Shown: positions 51,864-61,258, counted from the stretch's first letter. The stretch: 64,000 bases of DNA from DASRSS01 sp963799045 (GCA_963799045.1 CAWCVN010000004.1:496001-560000), one strand, 5' to 3'. Program-made: numbers and translations. The notes: generated by a model from the sequence alone, not told the origin.

Positions 51864-52858
51864 GCGGGTTCGCGCGTCGGTACGCCCGAGGGCTGTGGGT
51901 GCTCGGGCTGTTGGGCGTCGCCCTTGCCGTAGCGGGGGCTTCGGCGTCGGGTGCCCCGGGCCCGCCGCTGCCGCGCCGGTTCCGCCTCCCGTCCGGACCG
52001 CTCGCCGGCCGTCCGCTGTTCGTGCCGCCCGAGTCCGCCGTCGCGTCGGCGGTTCGCTCGGGCCACCCGACGCCGGAGCTCACCCGGCTGGCCGCGATTC
52101 CGCAGGGCATCTGGCTGACCGGCGGCAGCCCGCAGCGAGCCGCACGGCAGGTGATGCAGGTCGCCGCGGTCGCTGCCCGCCGCGGTGCGGTGCCGGTGTT
52201 CGTCGTCTACGACATCCCGCGGCGCGACTGCGGTTCGGGACCCTCCCGCGGCGGCGCCGCGACGGCGCAGCAGTATCGCGACTACGTTTCGGCTATCGCC
52301 TTCGCCGACCGGGGTAGGCCGGCCATCATCGTCCTCGAGCCCGACTCGCTGGCCCAGCTGGACTGCATCGCCCCGCAGTACCGGCAGGGCCGGTTGGTGC
52401 TGTTGAAGTGGGCGGTGGGGGCGCTGTCCGGACCCCGGGTGCCCGTGTATCTCGACGGCGGCGTCCAGGGGTGGCGATCGCCGCACACCATGGCGGTGCG
52501 GCTGGCCAAGGCGGGGGTGGTGAACGCCCGGGGCTTCGCCGTGAACGTCTCCAACTTCGACAGCACGTCGTCGGAGATCGCCTACGGGCGGGCGATCTCC
52601 GGGCTGATCGGCTGGAAACGGTTCGTGATCGACACCTCGCGCAACGGTGCCCGAACACGGCCGCAGAGCTGGTGCAATCCACCGGGGCAGGCCGTCGGCG
52701 CGCTGCCCGGCACGCCGCCGGGCGACCGCGACGTCGACGCGTTGCTGTGGATCAAGGACCCGGGCGAGTCGGACGGCGCCTGCGGGCCCGACCAGCGGCC
52801 CGCCGGGCAGTTCGCGCCCGCCGCGGGCACCCAGCTGATGCGCAACGCCGGCTGGTGA
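51860..52858 (+). CDS. Glycoside hydrolase family 6 beta-1,4-glucanase
   Basis: 332 residues. The N-terminal basic region and hydrophobic helix (GLWVLGLLGVALAVAGASASG) are a signal or anchor, followed by the GH6 catalytic domain: VVYDIPRRDC (catalytic-acid region), IIVLEPDSLAQL (GH6 signature), NVSNFDSTSSEIAYGRAIS, FVIDTSRNG, WCNPPGQAVG and LLWIKDPGESDGAC. Nothing points to a cellulose-binding module. ATG 51860 overlaps the cslA-like stop (ATGA), so it is translationally coupled. It is likely to trim or release the polymer made by the neighbour, as BcsZ and CslZ do, rather than serving as a digestive cellulase. Confidence 0.93.
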   Translation: MSGFARRYARGLWVLGLLGVALAVAGASASGAPGPPLPRRFRLPSGPLAGRPLFVPPESAVASAVRSGHPTPELTRLAAIPQGIWLTGGSPQRAARQVMQVAAVAARRGAVPVFVVYDIPRRDCGSGPSRGGAATAQQYRDYVSAIAFADRGRPAIIVLEPDSLAQLDCIAPQYRQGRLVLLKWAVGALSGPRVPVYLDGGVQGWRSPHTMAVRLAKAGVVNARGFAVNVSNFDSTSSEIAYGRAISGLIGWKRFVIDTSRNGARTRPQSWCNPPGQAVGALPGTPPGDRDVDALLWIKDPGESDGACGPDQRPAGQFAPAAGTQLMRNAGW

Positions 52859-52864
52859 GTCCCC

Positions 52865-52892
52865 GCCGAGCAGGCATCCTCAGGCGCTCGGC
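52865..52892. terminator. Bidirectional hairpin between the EPS operon and map
   Basis: GCCGAGC (52865-52871) and GCTCGGC (52886-52892) form a perfect 7-bp stem with a 14-nt loop, between convergent genes and overlapping the last codons of map. Confidence 0.45.
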
Positions 52893-53770
52893 AAGGTGAG
52901 GATCTCGGCGCCGTCGTCGGTGACCGCCACGGTGTGCTCCCACTGCGCGACCCACGACCCGTCGCTGGTCAGGATGGTCCAGTCGTCGTCCCAGCTGTAC
53001 CAGTCGTAGCCGCCCAAGGTCAGCATCGGCTCGACCGTGAACGTCATGCCCGGGGTCATGATCGTGTCTGCGCGCGAATCGTCGTAGTGCAGGATCGTCG
53101 GCTTGGTGTGAAAGCTCGGGCCCACGCCGTGGCCGGTGTAGTCGCGGACCACCCCGTAGCCGAAGCGGCGCGCATACGACTCGATGACCCGGCCGATCAC
53201 GCTGACCGGTCGCCCCGGTCGGATCGCCTTGATGCCGCGCAGCATCGCCTCGCGGGTGCGTTCGCCGAGGTCGCGCACCGCCGGCGCCGCGTCGCCGGCG
53301 TAGAACGTGGCGCAGGTGTCGCCGTGCACGCCGTCGCGGAATGCGGTGATGTCGACCTTGACCACGTCGCCGTCCCCGAGCGGGCGCGAGTCGGGGATGC
53401 CGTGGCAGATTACCTCGTTCACGCTTGTGCACAGCGACTTCGGGAACCCCTTGTAGCCCAGGGTCGACGGGTAGGCGCCGTGCGCGATGAGGAACTCGTG
53501 CCCGATTGCGTCCAACTCGTCGGTGGTCACCCCGGGGGCCACGTGCTTGCCGACCTCCGCCAGCGCGTCCGCGGCGATCCGGCCCGCCACCCGCATCCGC
53601 GAGATCGTGTCGGCGTCCTTGACCATCGGGTCGTCGTAGTCGGCGGGCGTGCCGGGCATGGCGTCGACGTAGTGCGGCCGGACGACGTCTGCCGGCACCG
53701 GGCGTCGTGCCGAGACCCGCCCCGGCCGGATGGGCACGGCGGTGCTGCTCTGGGCGTTCACGCCCCCCAT
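52880..53770 (-). CDS. map: Methionine aminopeptidase, type I
   Basis: 296 residues. It removes the initiator methionine from new proteins. All metal ligands are visible: VKVDITAFRDGVHGD (two Asp), GHGVGPSFHTKP (His), FTVEPM (Glu) and WEHTVAVT (Glu). The CHGIPDSRPL segment carries the substrate-site His. ATG 53770 (MGGVNAQSST) is chosen; an in-frame start nine codons upstream is less likely. There is an N-terminal extension of about 40 residues, as in other long actinobacterial MetAP1c enzymes. It is convergent with the EPS operon. Confidence 0.95.
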   Translation of the reverse strand: MGGVNAQSSTAVPIRPGRVSARRPVPADVVRPHYVDAMPGTPADYDDPMVKDADTISRMRVAGRIAADALAEVGKHVAPGVTTDELDAIGHEFLIAHGAYPSTLGYKGFPKSLCTSVNEVICHGIPDSRPLGDGDVVKVDITAFRDGVHGDTCATFYAGDAAPAVRDLGERTREAMLRGIKAIRPGRPVSVIGRVIESYARRFGYGVVRDYTGHGVGPSFHTKPTILHYDDSRADTIMTPGMTFTVEPMLTLGGYDWYSWDDDWTILTSDGSWVAQWEHTVAVTDDGAEILTLPSA

Positions 53771-53879
53771 TGTGCCAACGGTGACCGTGGCCGGCACTCA
53801 GTACCGGAACTGGCCGACGAGGGTCCGTGGCTCGGTGGGCATGCGGGCCAGCCCGGCCACGGCCTCGGGCCCCGACCGG

Positions 53880-55586
53880 TCAGACCTCGACCACCCAGGG
53901 GACGAGCATCGGGCGGCGCTTGTAGCTGCGGTCCACCCACCGGCCGACCGTGCGGCGCACCAGGTTGGCGAGCGCGCCGGAGTCGGTGGTGCCTTCGGCC
54001 AGCGCGCGTTCGAGGACCTCGATGAGCTCGGCATGGATCGGATCCAGCGCGTCCGGGTCGTCGCTGAAGCCCCGGGCCGTGATCTCGGGACCGTAGACGA
54101 CCTTTCCGGCATCCAGGTCGACGGCGACCAGGATCGAGAGGAATCCTTCCTCGCCGAGGATCCGCCGGTCCTTGAGGACGGCGTCGCCGATGTCACCGAC
54201 CTCGAGGCCGTCGACGTAGACGTAGCCGACCGGGATGCGCCCAGTGATGCGGGCGTGCCCCTCGACCAGGTCGACCACGGTGCCGTCCTCGGCGAGCATG
54301 ATGCGCTCGTCGGGCAGTCCCATGGACCGGCCGATCTCGGCGTGCGCGCGCAGATGCCGCCACTCGCCGTGCACCGGCATCAGGTTGGTCGGTCGCACCG
54401 CCGCGAGCAGATAGCGCAGCTCGCCGGCGGGGGCGTGTCCCGAGACGTGCACCAGCGCCGTCGACTTGTGGATCACGGTGGCGCCGAGGCGGGACAGACC
54501 GTTGATCACCTGGCCGACCGAGGTCTCGTTTCCCGGGATCAGCGATGAGGCCAGCAAGATCGTGTCGTCGGAGGAGATGCGGACCGTCTGGTGCTCGCGG
54601 TTGGCCATGCGCGACAGCGCAGACAGCGGCTCGCCCTGCGAGCCGGTCGAGATCAGCAGTACCCGGTTCGATGGCAACTGCTCGGCGTCCTTGAGGTCGA
54701 TCAGGACGCCATCGGGCACCTGCAACAGGCCCAGTTCACGGGCGATCTGCATGTTGCGCACCATCGAGCGCCCCACCAGCGCCACCTGGCGTTGCGTATC
54801 GACAGCGGCGTCGAATACCTGCTGTACGCGGTGCACGTGGGAGGCGAAGCAGGCGACGATGATCCGCCCCGGCGCCTTGTGGATCACATCGGTGACGACC
54901 CGGCCCACATCTCGCTCGGACGGGATGAAACCGCCCACCTCCGCGTTGGTGGAGTCGGACAGCAGGAGGTCGACGCCGCTGTCGCCGAGGCGGGAGAATC
55001 CGGGCAGGTCGGTGAGCCGGCCGTCCAACGGCGTCTGATCCATCTTGAAGTCGCCGGTGTGCAGGATGGTCTGGTGCCCGACGCGGATCGCAACGGCGAG
55101 AGCATCGGGAATGGAGTGGTTGACCGCGAAGAACTGCAGCCCCCAGTCGCCGATCGCCGTCCGCTCGCCTTCGCGCACCTGGCGCAATTCGGGCACGATC
55201 TGGTGCTGGCTGAGCTTGGCAGCGACCAGGGCGAGCGTCAGTCGTGACCCGATGACCGGGATGTCCCCCCGGTCGCGCAGCAGGTAGGGCAGCGCGCCGA
55301 TGTGGTCCTCGTGTCCGTGGGTGAGCACGACCGCGTCCACGTCGCCGAGGCGGTCGGCGAAGTACGACCAGTCGGGCAGGGTGATGTCCACGCCGGGCGA
55401 GCCGGTCTTGCCCAGCAGCATGCCGCAGTCGACGATCAGCAGCCGGCTGCCTCCGGTGTCCGGCCGGTACTCGAACACCGTCATGTTGCGGCCGATTTCT
55501 TTGATTCCGCCGACCGCGACGATGCGGACACCACCGACCGGCAGCTCTGGTGGCGCGCCGAGTCCGGTCATGCTGGGAGAGGTCAC
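53880..55586 (-). CDS. rnj: Ribonuclease J
   Basis: 568 residues, intact. Metallo-beta-lactamase/beta-CASP nuclease with 5'-3' exo- and endonuclease activity, involved in mRNA turnover and rRNA processing. It has GGIKEIGRNMTVFEY, the zinc site LTHGHEDHIGALPY, HTGDFKMDQTP, LLSDSTNAE, STGSQGEPLSALSRMA, and HVSGHAPAGELRYLL with MPVHGEWRHLRAHAEI in the later motifs. GTG 55586 is preceded by TAGCCT and six bases, so it is probably leaderless; ATG 55571 is an alternative. It is divergent from the small membrane protein at 55650. Confidence 0.96.
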   Translation of the reverse strand: MTSPSMTGLGAPPELPVGGVRIVAVGGIKEIGRNMTVFEYRPDTGGSRLLIVDCGMLLGKTGSPGVDITLPDWSYFADRLGDVDAVVLTHGHEDHIGALPYLLRDRGDIPVIGSRLTLALVAAKLSQHQIVPELRQVREGERTAIGDWGLQFFAVNHSIPDALAVAIRVGHQTILHTGDFKMDQTPLDGRLTDLPGFSRLGDSGVDLLLSDSTNAEVGGFIPSERDVGRVVTDVIHKAPGRIIVACFASHVHRVQQVFDAAVDTQRQVALVGRSMVRNMQIARELGLLQVPDGVLIDLKDAEQLPSNRVLLISTGSQGEPLSALSRMANREHQTVRISSDDTILLASSLIPGNETSVGQVINGLSRLGATVIHKSTALVHVSGHAPAGELRYLLAAVRPTNLMPVHGEWRHLRAHAEIGRSMGLPDERIMLAEDGTVVDLVEGHARITGRIPVGYVYVDGLEVGDIGDAVLKDRRILGEEGFLSILVAVDLDAGKVVYGPEITARGFSDDPDALDPIHAELIEVLERALAEGTTDSGALANLVRRTVGRWVDRSYKRRPMLVPWVVEV

Positions 55587-55592
55587 GGTTCG

Positions 55593-55598
55593 AGGCTA
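55593..55598 (-). promoter_or_regulatory. -10 box of a probable leaderless rnj promoter
   Basis: On the minus strand TAGCCT is followed by six bases and the GTG at 55586. Its partner box for the divergent gene lies 39 bp away. Confidence 0.5.
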
Positions 55599-55637
55599 TC
55601 GAGCCGCGAGCCGTACGCAGCGCGGGGCCGGACGCGC

Positions 55638-55643
55638 TACGGT
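55638..55643 (+). promoter_or_regulatory. -10 box of a probable leaderless promoter
   Basis: TACGGT is followed by six bases and the GTG at 55650. Confidence 0.5.
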
Positions 55644-55649
55644 CGGCGC

Positions 55650-55940
55650 GTGCACTCCCTCACAGCGCTGGACTCGAACCAGATCGAGAAGGTCGGCATC
55701 GGTGCGATCGTCGCGGTGGTCGTGATCGGCCTGCTGCTCGGCATGATCGTTACGGCGATCATCGGCCGGATCATCATCCTGCTCGTGGTGGTCGGACTCG
55801 GCGCGTTCATCTGGCAGCAGCGCGCCTCGATCGAGGATCATGTCAAGAACTGCAACCTGCACATGACGTTCTTCGGCTATCACATCGATGCGCCTGCCGA
55901 CGTCATCGCGCAGTGCCGGAACGTGACCCACGGCAAGTAG
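55650..55940 (+). CDS. Small single-span or two-span membrane protein, 96 residues
   Basis: Not a family I can name. It starts VHSLTALDSNQIEKVG, then a continuous hydrophobic stretch of about 40 residues (two short helices separated by GRI), then a soluble C-terminus of about 40 residues with two Cys (KNCNLHMTFFG, IAQCRNVTHGK). The GTG at 55650 is supported by the -10 box six bases upstream. Its stop at 55938-55940 abuts the stop of the DedA gene on the other strand. Confidence 0.75.
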   Translation: MHSLTALDSNQIEKVGIGAIVAVVVIGLLLGMIVTAIIGRIIILLVVVGLGAFIWQQRASIEDHVKNCNLHMTFFGYHIDAPADVIAQCRNVTHGK

Positions 55941-56609
55941 CTAGCGACGTTCCCGCCGGGCGGTGCGCCGGCTCTGCACGTAGTGGATCGCGACGGGAAG
56001 CAGGCCCAGCACGACGACGGCGACCACGACGGGGTCGATCCAGCCGCTGTGTTGCCGGACGAAGCGGATCTTGCCGAGCTGGTGGCCGAGGAGCAGCACG
56101 CCGTCGGCCCACAGGACCGCGCCGATCACGCTGTAGACGGCGTAGAGCGTGAAACGCATCCGCCCGACGCCTGCCATCACGGTGGCCACGGTGCGCACGA
56201 TCGGTACGAAGCGGCCGATCACGATCGTCCAGGAGCCGAACCGTTCGAAGAACTGGTGCGAGCGGGTGACGTACTCCGGCCGGAACAGGCGCGACTGGGG
56301 GCGGTCGAACACCCGGGGGCCGACCCGGTAGCCGATCAGGTAGCCGACCAGGTTGCCCAGAATGGCCGCGATCGGGGCGACCACGAGATAGGCGGCCAGG
56401 GACCCCTGGATCGTGCCCGCGGTCAGCGAGATGCCCGCCGCGAACAGCAGCGTGTCCCCGGGCAGGAAGAACCCGACCAGCAGGCCGCACTCGGCGAACA
56501 GCACGACGGCGAGCACGAGCAGGCCCCGCGAGCCGGCGAGCAGGGTGTTCGGGCTGATGGGGTTGGCCAGCGTGGTCTGGGCCATGATCACGCCCGATAG
56601 CTGATGCAC
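55941..56609 (-). CDS. DedA-family membrane protein
   Basis: 222 residues with the SNARE-associated/DedA domain: ECGLLVGFFLPGDTLLFAAGI (family signature E...FLPGD), GNLVGYLIGYRVG, the FFERFGSWTIVIGRFVPIVRTVATVMAGVGRM segment with the conserved Arg residues and re-entrant Pro, and two C-terminal helices. DedA proteins help recycle lipid carriers such as undecaprenyl phosphate. GTG 56609 lies eight bases after TAGACT; ATG 56585 (MAQTTLANP) is the alternative start. Confidence 0.92.
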   Translation of the reverse strand: MHQLSGVIMAQTTLANPISPNTLLAGSRGLLVLAVVLFAECGLLVGFFLPGDTLLFAAGISLTAGTIQGSLAAYLVVAPIAAILGNLVGYLIGYRVGPRVFDRPQSRLFRPEYVTRSHQFFERFGSWTIVIGRFVPIVRTVATVMAGVGRMRFTLYAVYSVIGAVLWADGVLLLGHQLGKIRFVRQHSGWIDPVVVAVVVLGLLPVAIHYVQSRRTARRERR

Positions 56610-56617
56610 GGGGGGTG

Positions 56618-56623
56618 AGTCTA
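56618..56623 (-). promoter_or_regulatory. -10 box of the DedA gene
   Basis: A consensus-like TAGACT on the minus strand, eight bases before GTG 56609, so the transcript is leaderless or nearly so. Confidence 0.5.
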
Positions 56624-56640
56624 CGGGTCGATCCTCTTGC

Positions 56641-56880
56641 TCAGGTGTGCCGCGGCCCGGCCGGCGGGTGCCCGCTCGGCCTCGCCTCCCCCGGGTTCCG
56701 GCGCGGCGGTTGCTTGCGCATCGCCGTGCGCACCAGGCCCAACAGCACGCCGGCGACCGGCACCGCGATGAGGAACCGGATCACGGCGACGTCCACGCCC
56801 ACGGTCTGGTCGACCAACGCCCGCCAGAGCGTCGGTGCCGAGAACACCAGCGCACACAGCAGCACGGAACCGCGGAACAT
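56641..56880 (-). CDS. Small two-helix membrane protein, 79 residues
   Basis: Two hydrophobic segments (SVLLCALVFSAPTLWRALV; VAVIRFLIAVPVAGVLLGLV) and a basic Pro-rich C-terminal tail. The ATG at 56880 overlaps the stop of the flhF-like gene (TGATG), so it is translationally coupled to the flagellar operon. The family is not recognised. It could be a flagellar accessory protein judging by position alone. Confidence 0.7.
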   Translation of the reverse strand: MFRGSVLLCALVFSAPTLWRALVDQTVGVDVAVIRFLIAVPVAGVLLGLVRTAMRKQPPRRNPGEARPSGHPPAGPRHT

Positions 56881-59057
56881 CACGCAGCCGACTCCTCGAG
56901 CCTGGTCAGCAGCAGCAGGGCCCAGTTCGTGCGGGTTGCCGGGCGGCCGTCGAGAAGCGCAACCGGGACGTCCAGCTCCCAGACGCTTGCCGGGCTGGCC
57001 GTGCGCGCGGCGCCGGTGACGACGAGCGCAGTTGGAGTGCCCAGTTCGTCCACGCTGCGCGCGGTGTCGCACGACTTGCGGGTGGCGTCCACGTGCAGCC
57101 AGAACGTGTCCGCGCCCAGCGCCCGGATGATCGACGCCGGCGGCGGGCCGTCGGGCTCCTCGCCGTCGGCGTAATCGATCTCGTCGGTGCCGATGACGAC
57201 CAGCGTGCTCTGGTTCGGCAACCGCGCCGGCGAGTTGTCCACCTGCCGGGCGCGGTCGGCGATCGCGGTCGCGTGGCCGACATCGCGGATCTCATGGTCG
57301 TCCAGCTCCGCCACGCCGGGGCAGCGGTAGGTCCACACGTGCTCGGGCAGCAGCGCCATCCGCTTGATCACGAGCCGGGCGGTGCGCGCGACCTGGGTCG
57401 GCGGCCCGGCCAGCACGACGATCTGGTCGGCTCCCTCCGGCAGCGGCGCTGCCTCGGGCAGCGCGTTCACCAGCTGCTCGACGGCGGCGTAACGGTGCGG
57501 CGCGTCGGTGGGGATACGCGCGATCGGCACCCCCAGTTCGGTGAGGCGGCGGCGCAGCGTGAGGTGCTCGTCCGCCTCGTGCAGGCCGGCGATGCTCAGC
57601 CTCGCGCGCGCGGCCTGATGCGCCGCGACCTTCTGCTGCGCGGCCGCGGCCGGCTCCGGCACGGAGGTGGGCTCGGCGACGGCTGGCGGGGTGGGCTCGG
57701 CGGCGGTGGGCTCGGCGGAGGTGGGCTCGGCGGCGGTTGCCGGGGTCGGCTCGTGCGCCTCATCGGCACTGGCGGCACTGGCGGCACTGACGCCACTGAC
57801 GGCACTGACGGCACTGACGGCACTGACGGCACTGGCGGCACTGACGGCACTGACGGCACTGGCGGCACTGACGGCACTGTCGCGGTTGTTCGACCGGCTG
57901 CTGGCGGTCCGGGTACGGGGCCGGCGGACGCGCACGGCCTTGCGCTTGGTGCCGGCTCGCCCGTCGGCGGCCGGCTCGGGCTGCTGGGCCGGTTGGGCCG
58001 GCTCGTGGCGGCCGGCTCGGTGGCGGCCGGCTCGGGTGGGTTCCCGGTCACGGCCGGCTCGTCGGTGCTCTGGGGAGTTGCGTCGATCGCGCTGCCGGCC
58101 GGGGTCTCCGCCGGGGTGTCGATCGTCGCGTCGGCCGGGGTCTTGGCCGGGGTGTCATCCGCCGTGGTGGACGCGGTGCTGGTTTTGGTGCTGCGGCGCG
58201 AGCGGGTGCTCGTCCGCTTGGCCGTCGACCGCGTCGTCTTGCTCGCCTTGGTCGTCGGTTCGCCCGTCGTCGCGGCGGCCGACTCGTCGGCCGGTTCGCT
58301 CGTCGGGGCGGTGGCCGGCGCGCTGGTGCTGCTCACGTCCGGTACCTGCGCCGTGGCGGTGTCCTCGGCCCCGGACCGGCCCCCTGCTGCCTGTCCGGTG
58401 GCCGGGCCGGCTGCCTCGGCGGAGCTGTTGGCCCGCGTGCGGCGCGCGCGCGTGGTCTTGGTGGCGGCGGGGGGCTGCTCGGGCTGAACCGGCGCCTGCG
58501 CCTTGGCCGCGCGCCCCGCCTTGGCCGCGGGCTTCGCCTTGGCCGCGGGCTTCGCCTTGGCCGCGGACTTCGGCTCCGGCTCCTGCGCACCAGCCGGTGC
58601 CGTGGCCACCAGCTCGGGCAGGTCCGGGGAGCTCACCGAGGTGGCGGCGGGGAGCGGGACCCCGCGCTCGGCGGCCTTGCGCGCGGCGATGTCGAGGAGC
58701 ATGCGGGCGAACTCGACGTTGCCCTGCTCGGCGGCCAGGGCAGGCACGGCGTCGCTGTCTGTCCGGTTTCCACCATCTCGGCGGCGGCGATGAGCGCATC
58801 CAGCGGATCGGTCGGCTCGGTGGCCGGTGCTGTGGGTGCGAGCCGGCGCTGTCCGGCGGAGGCGGGAACGGTGCTCATCTCATCCTCGATCGTGTAGCGG
58901 ACGGCGACTCGCGGACGGGCGAAGAATCCGAATACGCCACCTTCGCGTGCTGTGGCTGACGTCGACGACGCGCACCTGGCCGGGGATACTCCGCATCCAA
59001 CTCGGCGAGCAGCTCGTCGAGGTCGTAGCCTTCACGAAACAAGGTCGCGGACGTCAT
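56880..59057 (-). CDS. FlhF-like protein lacking a P-loop, with several frame breaks
   Basis: ATG 59057 overlaps the end of flhA by 26 bp. The N-terminus (LFREGYDLDELLAELDAEYPG, then EGGVFGFFARPRVAVRY) resembles the start of FlhF, the polar-flagellum SRP-type GTPase. A long Ala/Lys/Thr/Pro linker follows, including AKPAAKAK runs and thirteen 9-bp repeats (57765-57881). The C-terminal approximately 270 residues resemble the FlhF G-domain layout (IVVLAGPPTQVARTARLVIKRMA; ADTFWLHVDATRKSCDTA; LGTPTALVVTGAART; DVPVALLDGR), but the GxxxxGKT P-loop is absent, so GTP binding is unlikely. Frame breaks near 58990, 58945, 58757 and 57945 must be bridged to read it. The assignment is inferred from position and layout. 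Confidence 0.65.
57765..57881. repeat. Thirteen 9-bp tandem repeats
   Basis: The unit GGCACTGAC or GGCACTGGC is repeated head to tail, with one copy GCCACTGAC and a last copy GGCACTGTC. On the minus strand it encodes Ser-Ala-Val or Ser-Ala-Ala triplets in the linker of the FlhF-like protein. Copies are in frame, so number changes would alter only linker length. Confidence 0.9.
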
Positions 59058-61088
59058 CGATCATCCCAATCGCGTTGACGGCTACCGAGCCGGTCGACAG
59101 CTCGGTGTAGGACATGACAGGCAGTGCCGGCACCGACAGCCGCACCAGGCGGCGAAGCGGCAGCCGGATCTGCGCCGCGCAGACGAGCACCGGCTTGTGG
59201 CCGCGCGCGGTCTCGGTGTTGTAGCGCTCGGTGATCGAGTTGATCAGCGACTCGGCCAGGCCCGGGTCCAGGACGAGCTGCGCACCGCCGTCGCCGGGGC
59301 GCACCGACTCGAGCATCGATTGCTGCAGCCGGGGCTCGATGGTGAGCACGTCCAGCGTCCCGTCGCTGGCACAGGCTGGCGGCGATGGCGGGAGCCAGCG
59401 CCGCGCGGGCGGCCTCGATCAGCCGGTCGGGCTCGGTGCTCGACCTTGGCGGCGACGGACAGCGCCTCGTAGATGCGCACGAGGTCGCGGACCGAGACGC
59501 CCTCGTCGAGCAGCGCGTGCAGCACCCGCTGGATCTCGCCGAGGCTGAGCAGCGCCGGGGTGAGGTCCTCGACGACCACCGGGTGGGTGCGCTTGAGCAC
59601 GCGGGTCGCGGCGGCGACATCCTCGCGGCCGAGCAGGCGGCTCGCGTACTGGCGGACGACCTCCGACAGATGGGTGATGATCAGCGAGGAGCGGTCGACG
59701 ACGGTCGCGCCCAGCAACTCGGCCTGGCCGCGCAGCTCGACGCGGCAGCCAGCGTCCGGCCAGGCCGAACACCGGTTCGCGGGCCGCGCGGCCCGGGCAG
59801 GCCGTCGAGGCCGTCACCGATAGCGAGGACCATGCCGACGGGGGCCTCGCCGCGGGCCAGCTCGACGCCGTTGATGTTGACCGCGTAGGTGGCGTGCGGC
59901 AGCGTCACGCTGTCGCGCGTGCGCACCGCGGGCATGACCACGCCCAGCTCGCCGGCCAGCGAGCGCCGCAGCGCCCGGACGCGGTCGAGCAGGTCGGCGC
60001 CGGGGCCGTCCACGAGGGGCACCAGGTCGGGGGACAGGACCAGCTCCAGCGGGTCCACGACCAGCTCGCCGAGCAGCGTCTCCTCGGCGTCGGGAGCCGG
60101 GAGCGTCGGCGGCGACCGCCTGGCCGTCGGCGCCCGCCTCGTCGGCCTGGCCGGGCTTGGGCAGCCGGGAGGCGAAGAAGAACAGCATCCCGCCGACGAC
60201 GATGAACGGCAGCTTGGGCAGGCCGGGTACCAGGCACAGCAGCAGCGCCGCGCCGGCGGCGATCGTCAGCGCCCGGCGCTGGCTGCCCAGCTGGCGGGAG
60301 ACGAGCGTGCCCATGTCGTCGGCGTCGCTCGAGCGCGTCACGATCAGGCCGGTCGACACCGAGAGCAGCAGCGCGGGGATCTGGCTGACCAGGCCGTCGC
60401 CGACGCTGAGCAGGCTGTACTTCGACAGCGCCTGGCCGAACGTCAGGTGGTGCTGCACCATCCCGATGACGAACCCGCCGATCAGGTTGATGAAGGTGAT
60501 CATGATGGCGGCGATCGCGTCACCCTTGACGAAGCGGGTCGCTCCGTCCATCGCGCCGTAGAAGTCCGCCTCGGCGGCGATCTCCGACCGGCGCTTGCGG
60601 GCGGTCGACTCGTCGATCAGGCCGGCGTTGAGGTCGGCGTCGATCGCCATCTGCTTGCCGGGCATCGCGTCGAGGGTGAAGCGCGCGCCGACCTCGGCGA
60701 CGCGGCCGGCGCCGTTGGTGATGACGACGAACTGGATGACCAGCAGGATCGCGAAGATCACCAGTCCGATGACGAGCGAGCCGCCGATGACGAAGTGACC
60801 GAAGGCGCTGATCACGTGGCCGGCGAAGCCGTCGGTGAGCACCAGCCGGGTGGCGCTGATGTTCAGCGCCAGGCGGAACAGCGTGGCCACCAGTAGCAGG
60901 GACGGGAAGCTGGAGAAGTCGAGGGCGCGCTGGACGTACATCGACACCAGCACGACCAGCACGGCGCCGGTGATGTTGCCCGCGATCAGGATGTCGAGCA
61001 GGGTGGCCGGCATGGGCACGACCAGCATGACGACGATGGCGACGACCCCGATGGGTACTGCCAGCTGACTCAGCCTGCTCGTCTTCAC
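59032..61088 (-). CDS. flhA: Flagellar export gate protein FlhA, with several frame breaks
   Basis: Inner-membrane export gate of the flagellar type III secretion system. The first 330 residues are intact: eight membrane helices, the FHIPEP-type loop with TLFRLALNISATRLVL, GARFTLDAMPGKQMAIDADLNAG and GDAIAAIMITFINLIGG. The cytoplasmic domain is split between frames: DPLELVLSPDLVPL, MPAVRTRDSVTLPHATYAVNINGVELARGE, DRSSLIITHLSEVVRQYASRLLGRED, RVLHALLDEGVSVRDLVRIYEAL, and finally DPGLAESLINSITERYNTE to DDVRDLVS. Breaks lie near 60105, 59810, 59750, 59440 and 59375, mostly +1. GTG 61088 follows AAGAGGGG. Joined length is about 685 residues, normal. Confidence 0.94.
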
Positions 61089-61114
61089 GGCGCCCCTCTT
61101 GCCAGTACAGGTTT

Positions 61115-61148
61115 GTCGGATACCTGTGCAATCTGTGGGGTATCCGAC
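61115..61148. promoter_or_regulatory. Perfect 10-bp inverted repeat between flhA and a divergent glycosyltransferase
   Basis: GTCGGATACC (61115-61124) and GGTATCCGAC (61139-61148) are exact reverse complements separated by 14 bases. The repeat is 26 bp upstream of flhA and about 110 bp upstream of the divergent gene. An operator for a dimeric regulator is more likely than a terminator here. Confidence 0.55.
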
Positions 61149-61258
61149 CCCGTACTACGCGCCGTCCTGGCAATCGTTCCATCGGCAGCGCCCGCAGCGA
61201 CTTGAGGACCCGGTCCGGGCCGACTCAACACCGGCGCCGGCGCGCCGATTCATTAGGC

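Noticed and set aside
57765..57881. Possible regulatory iterons
   Set aside because: The 9-bp periodicity keeps the coding frame of the FlhF-like linker, so it is a coding repeat.
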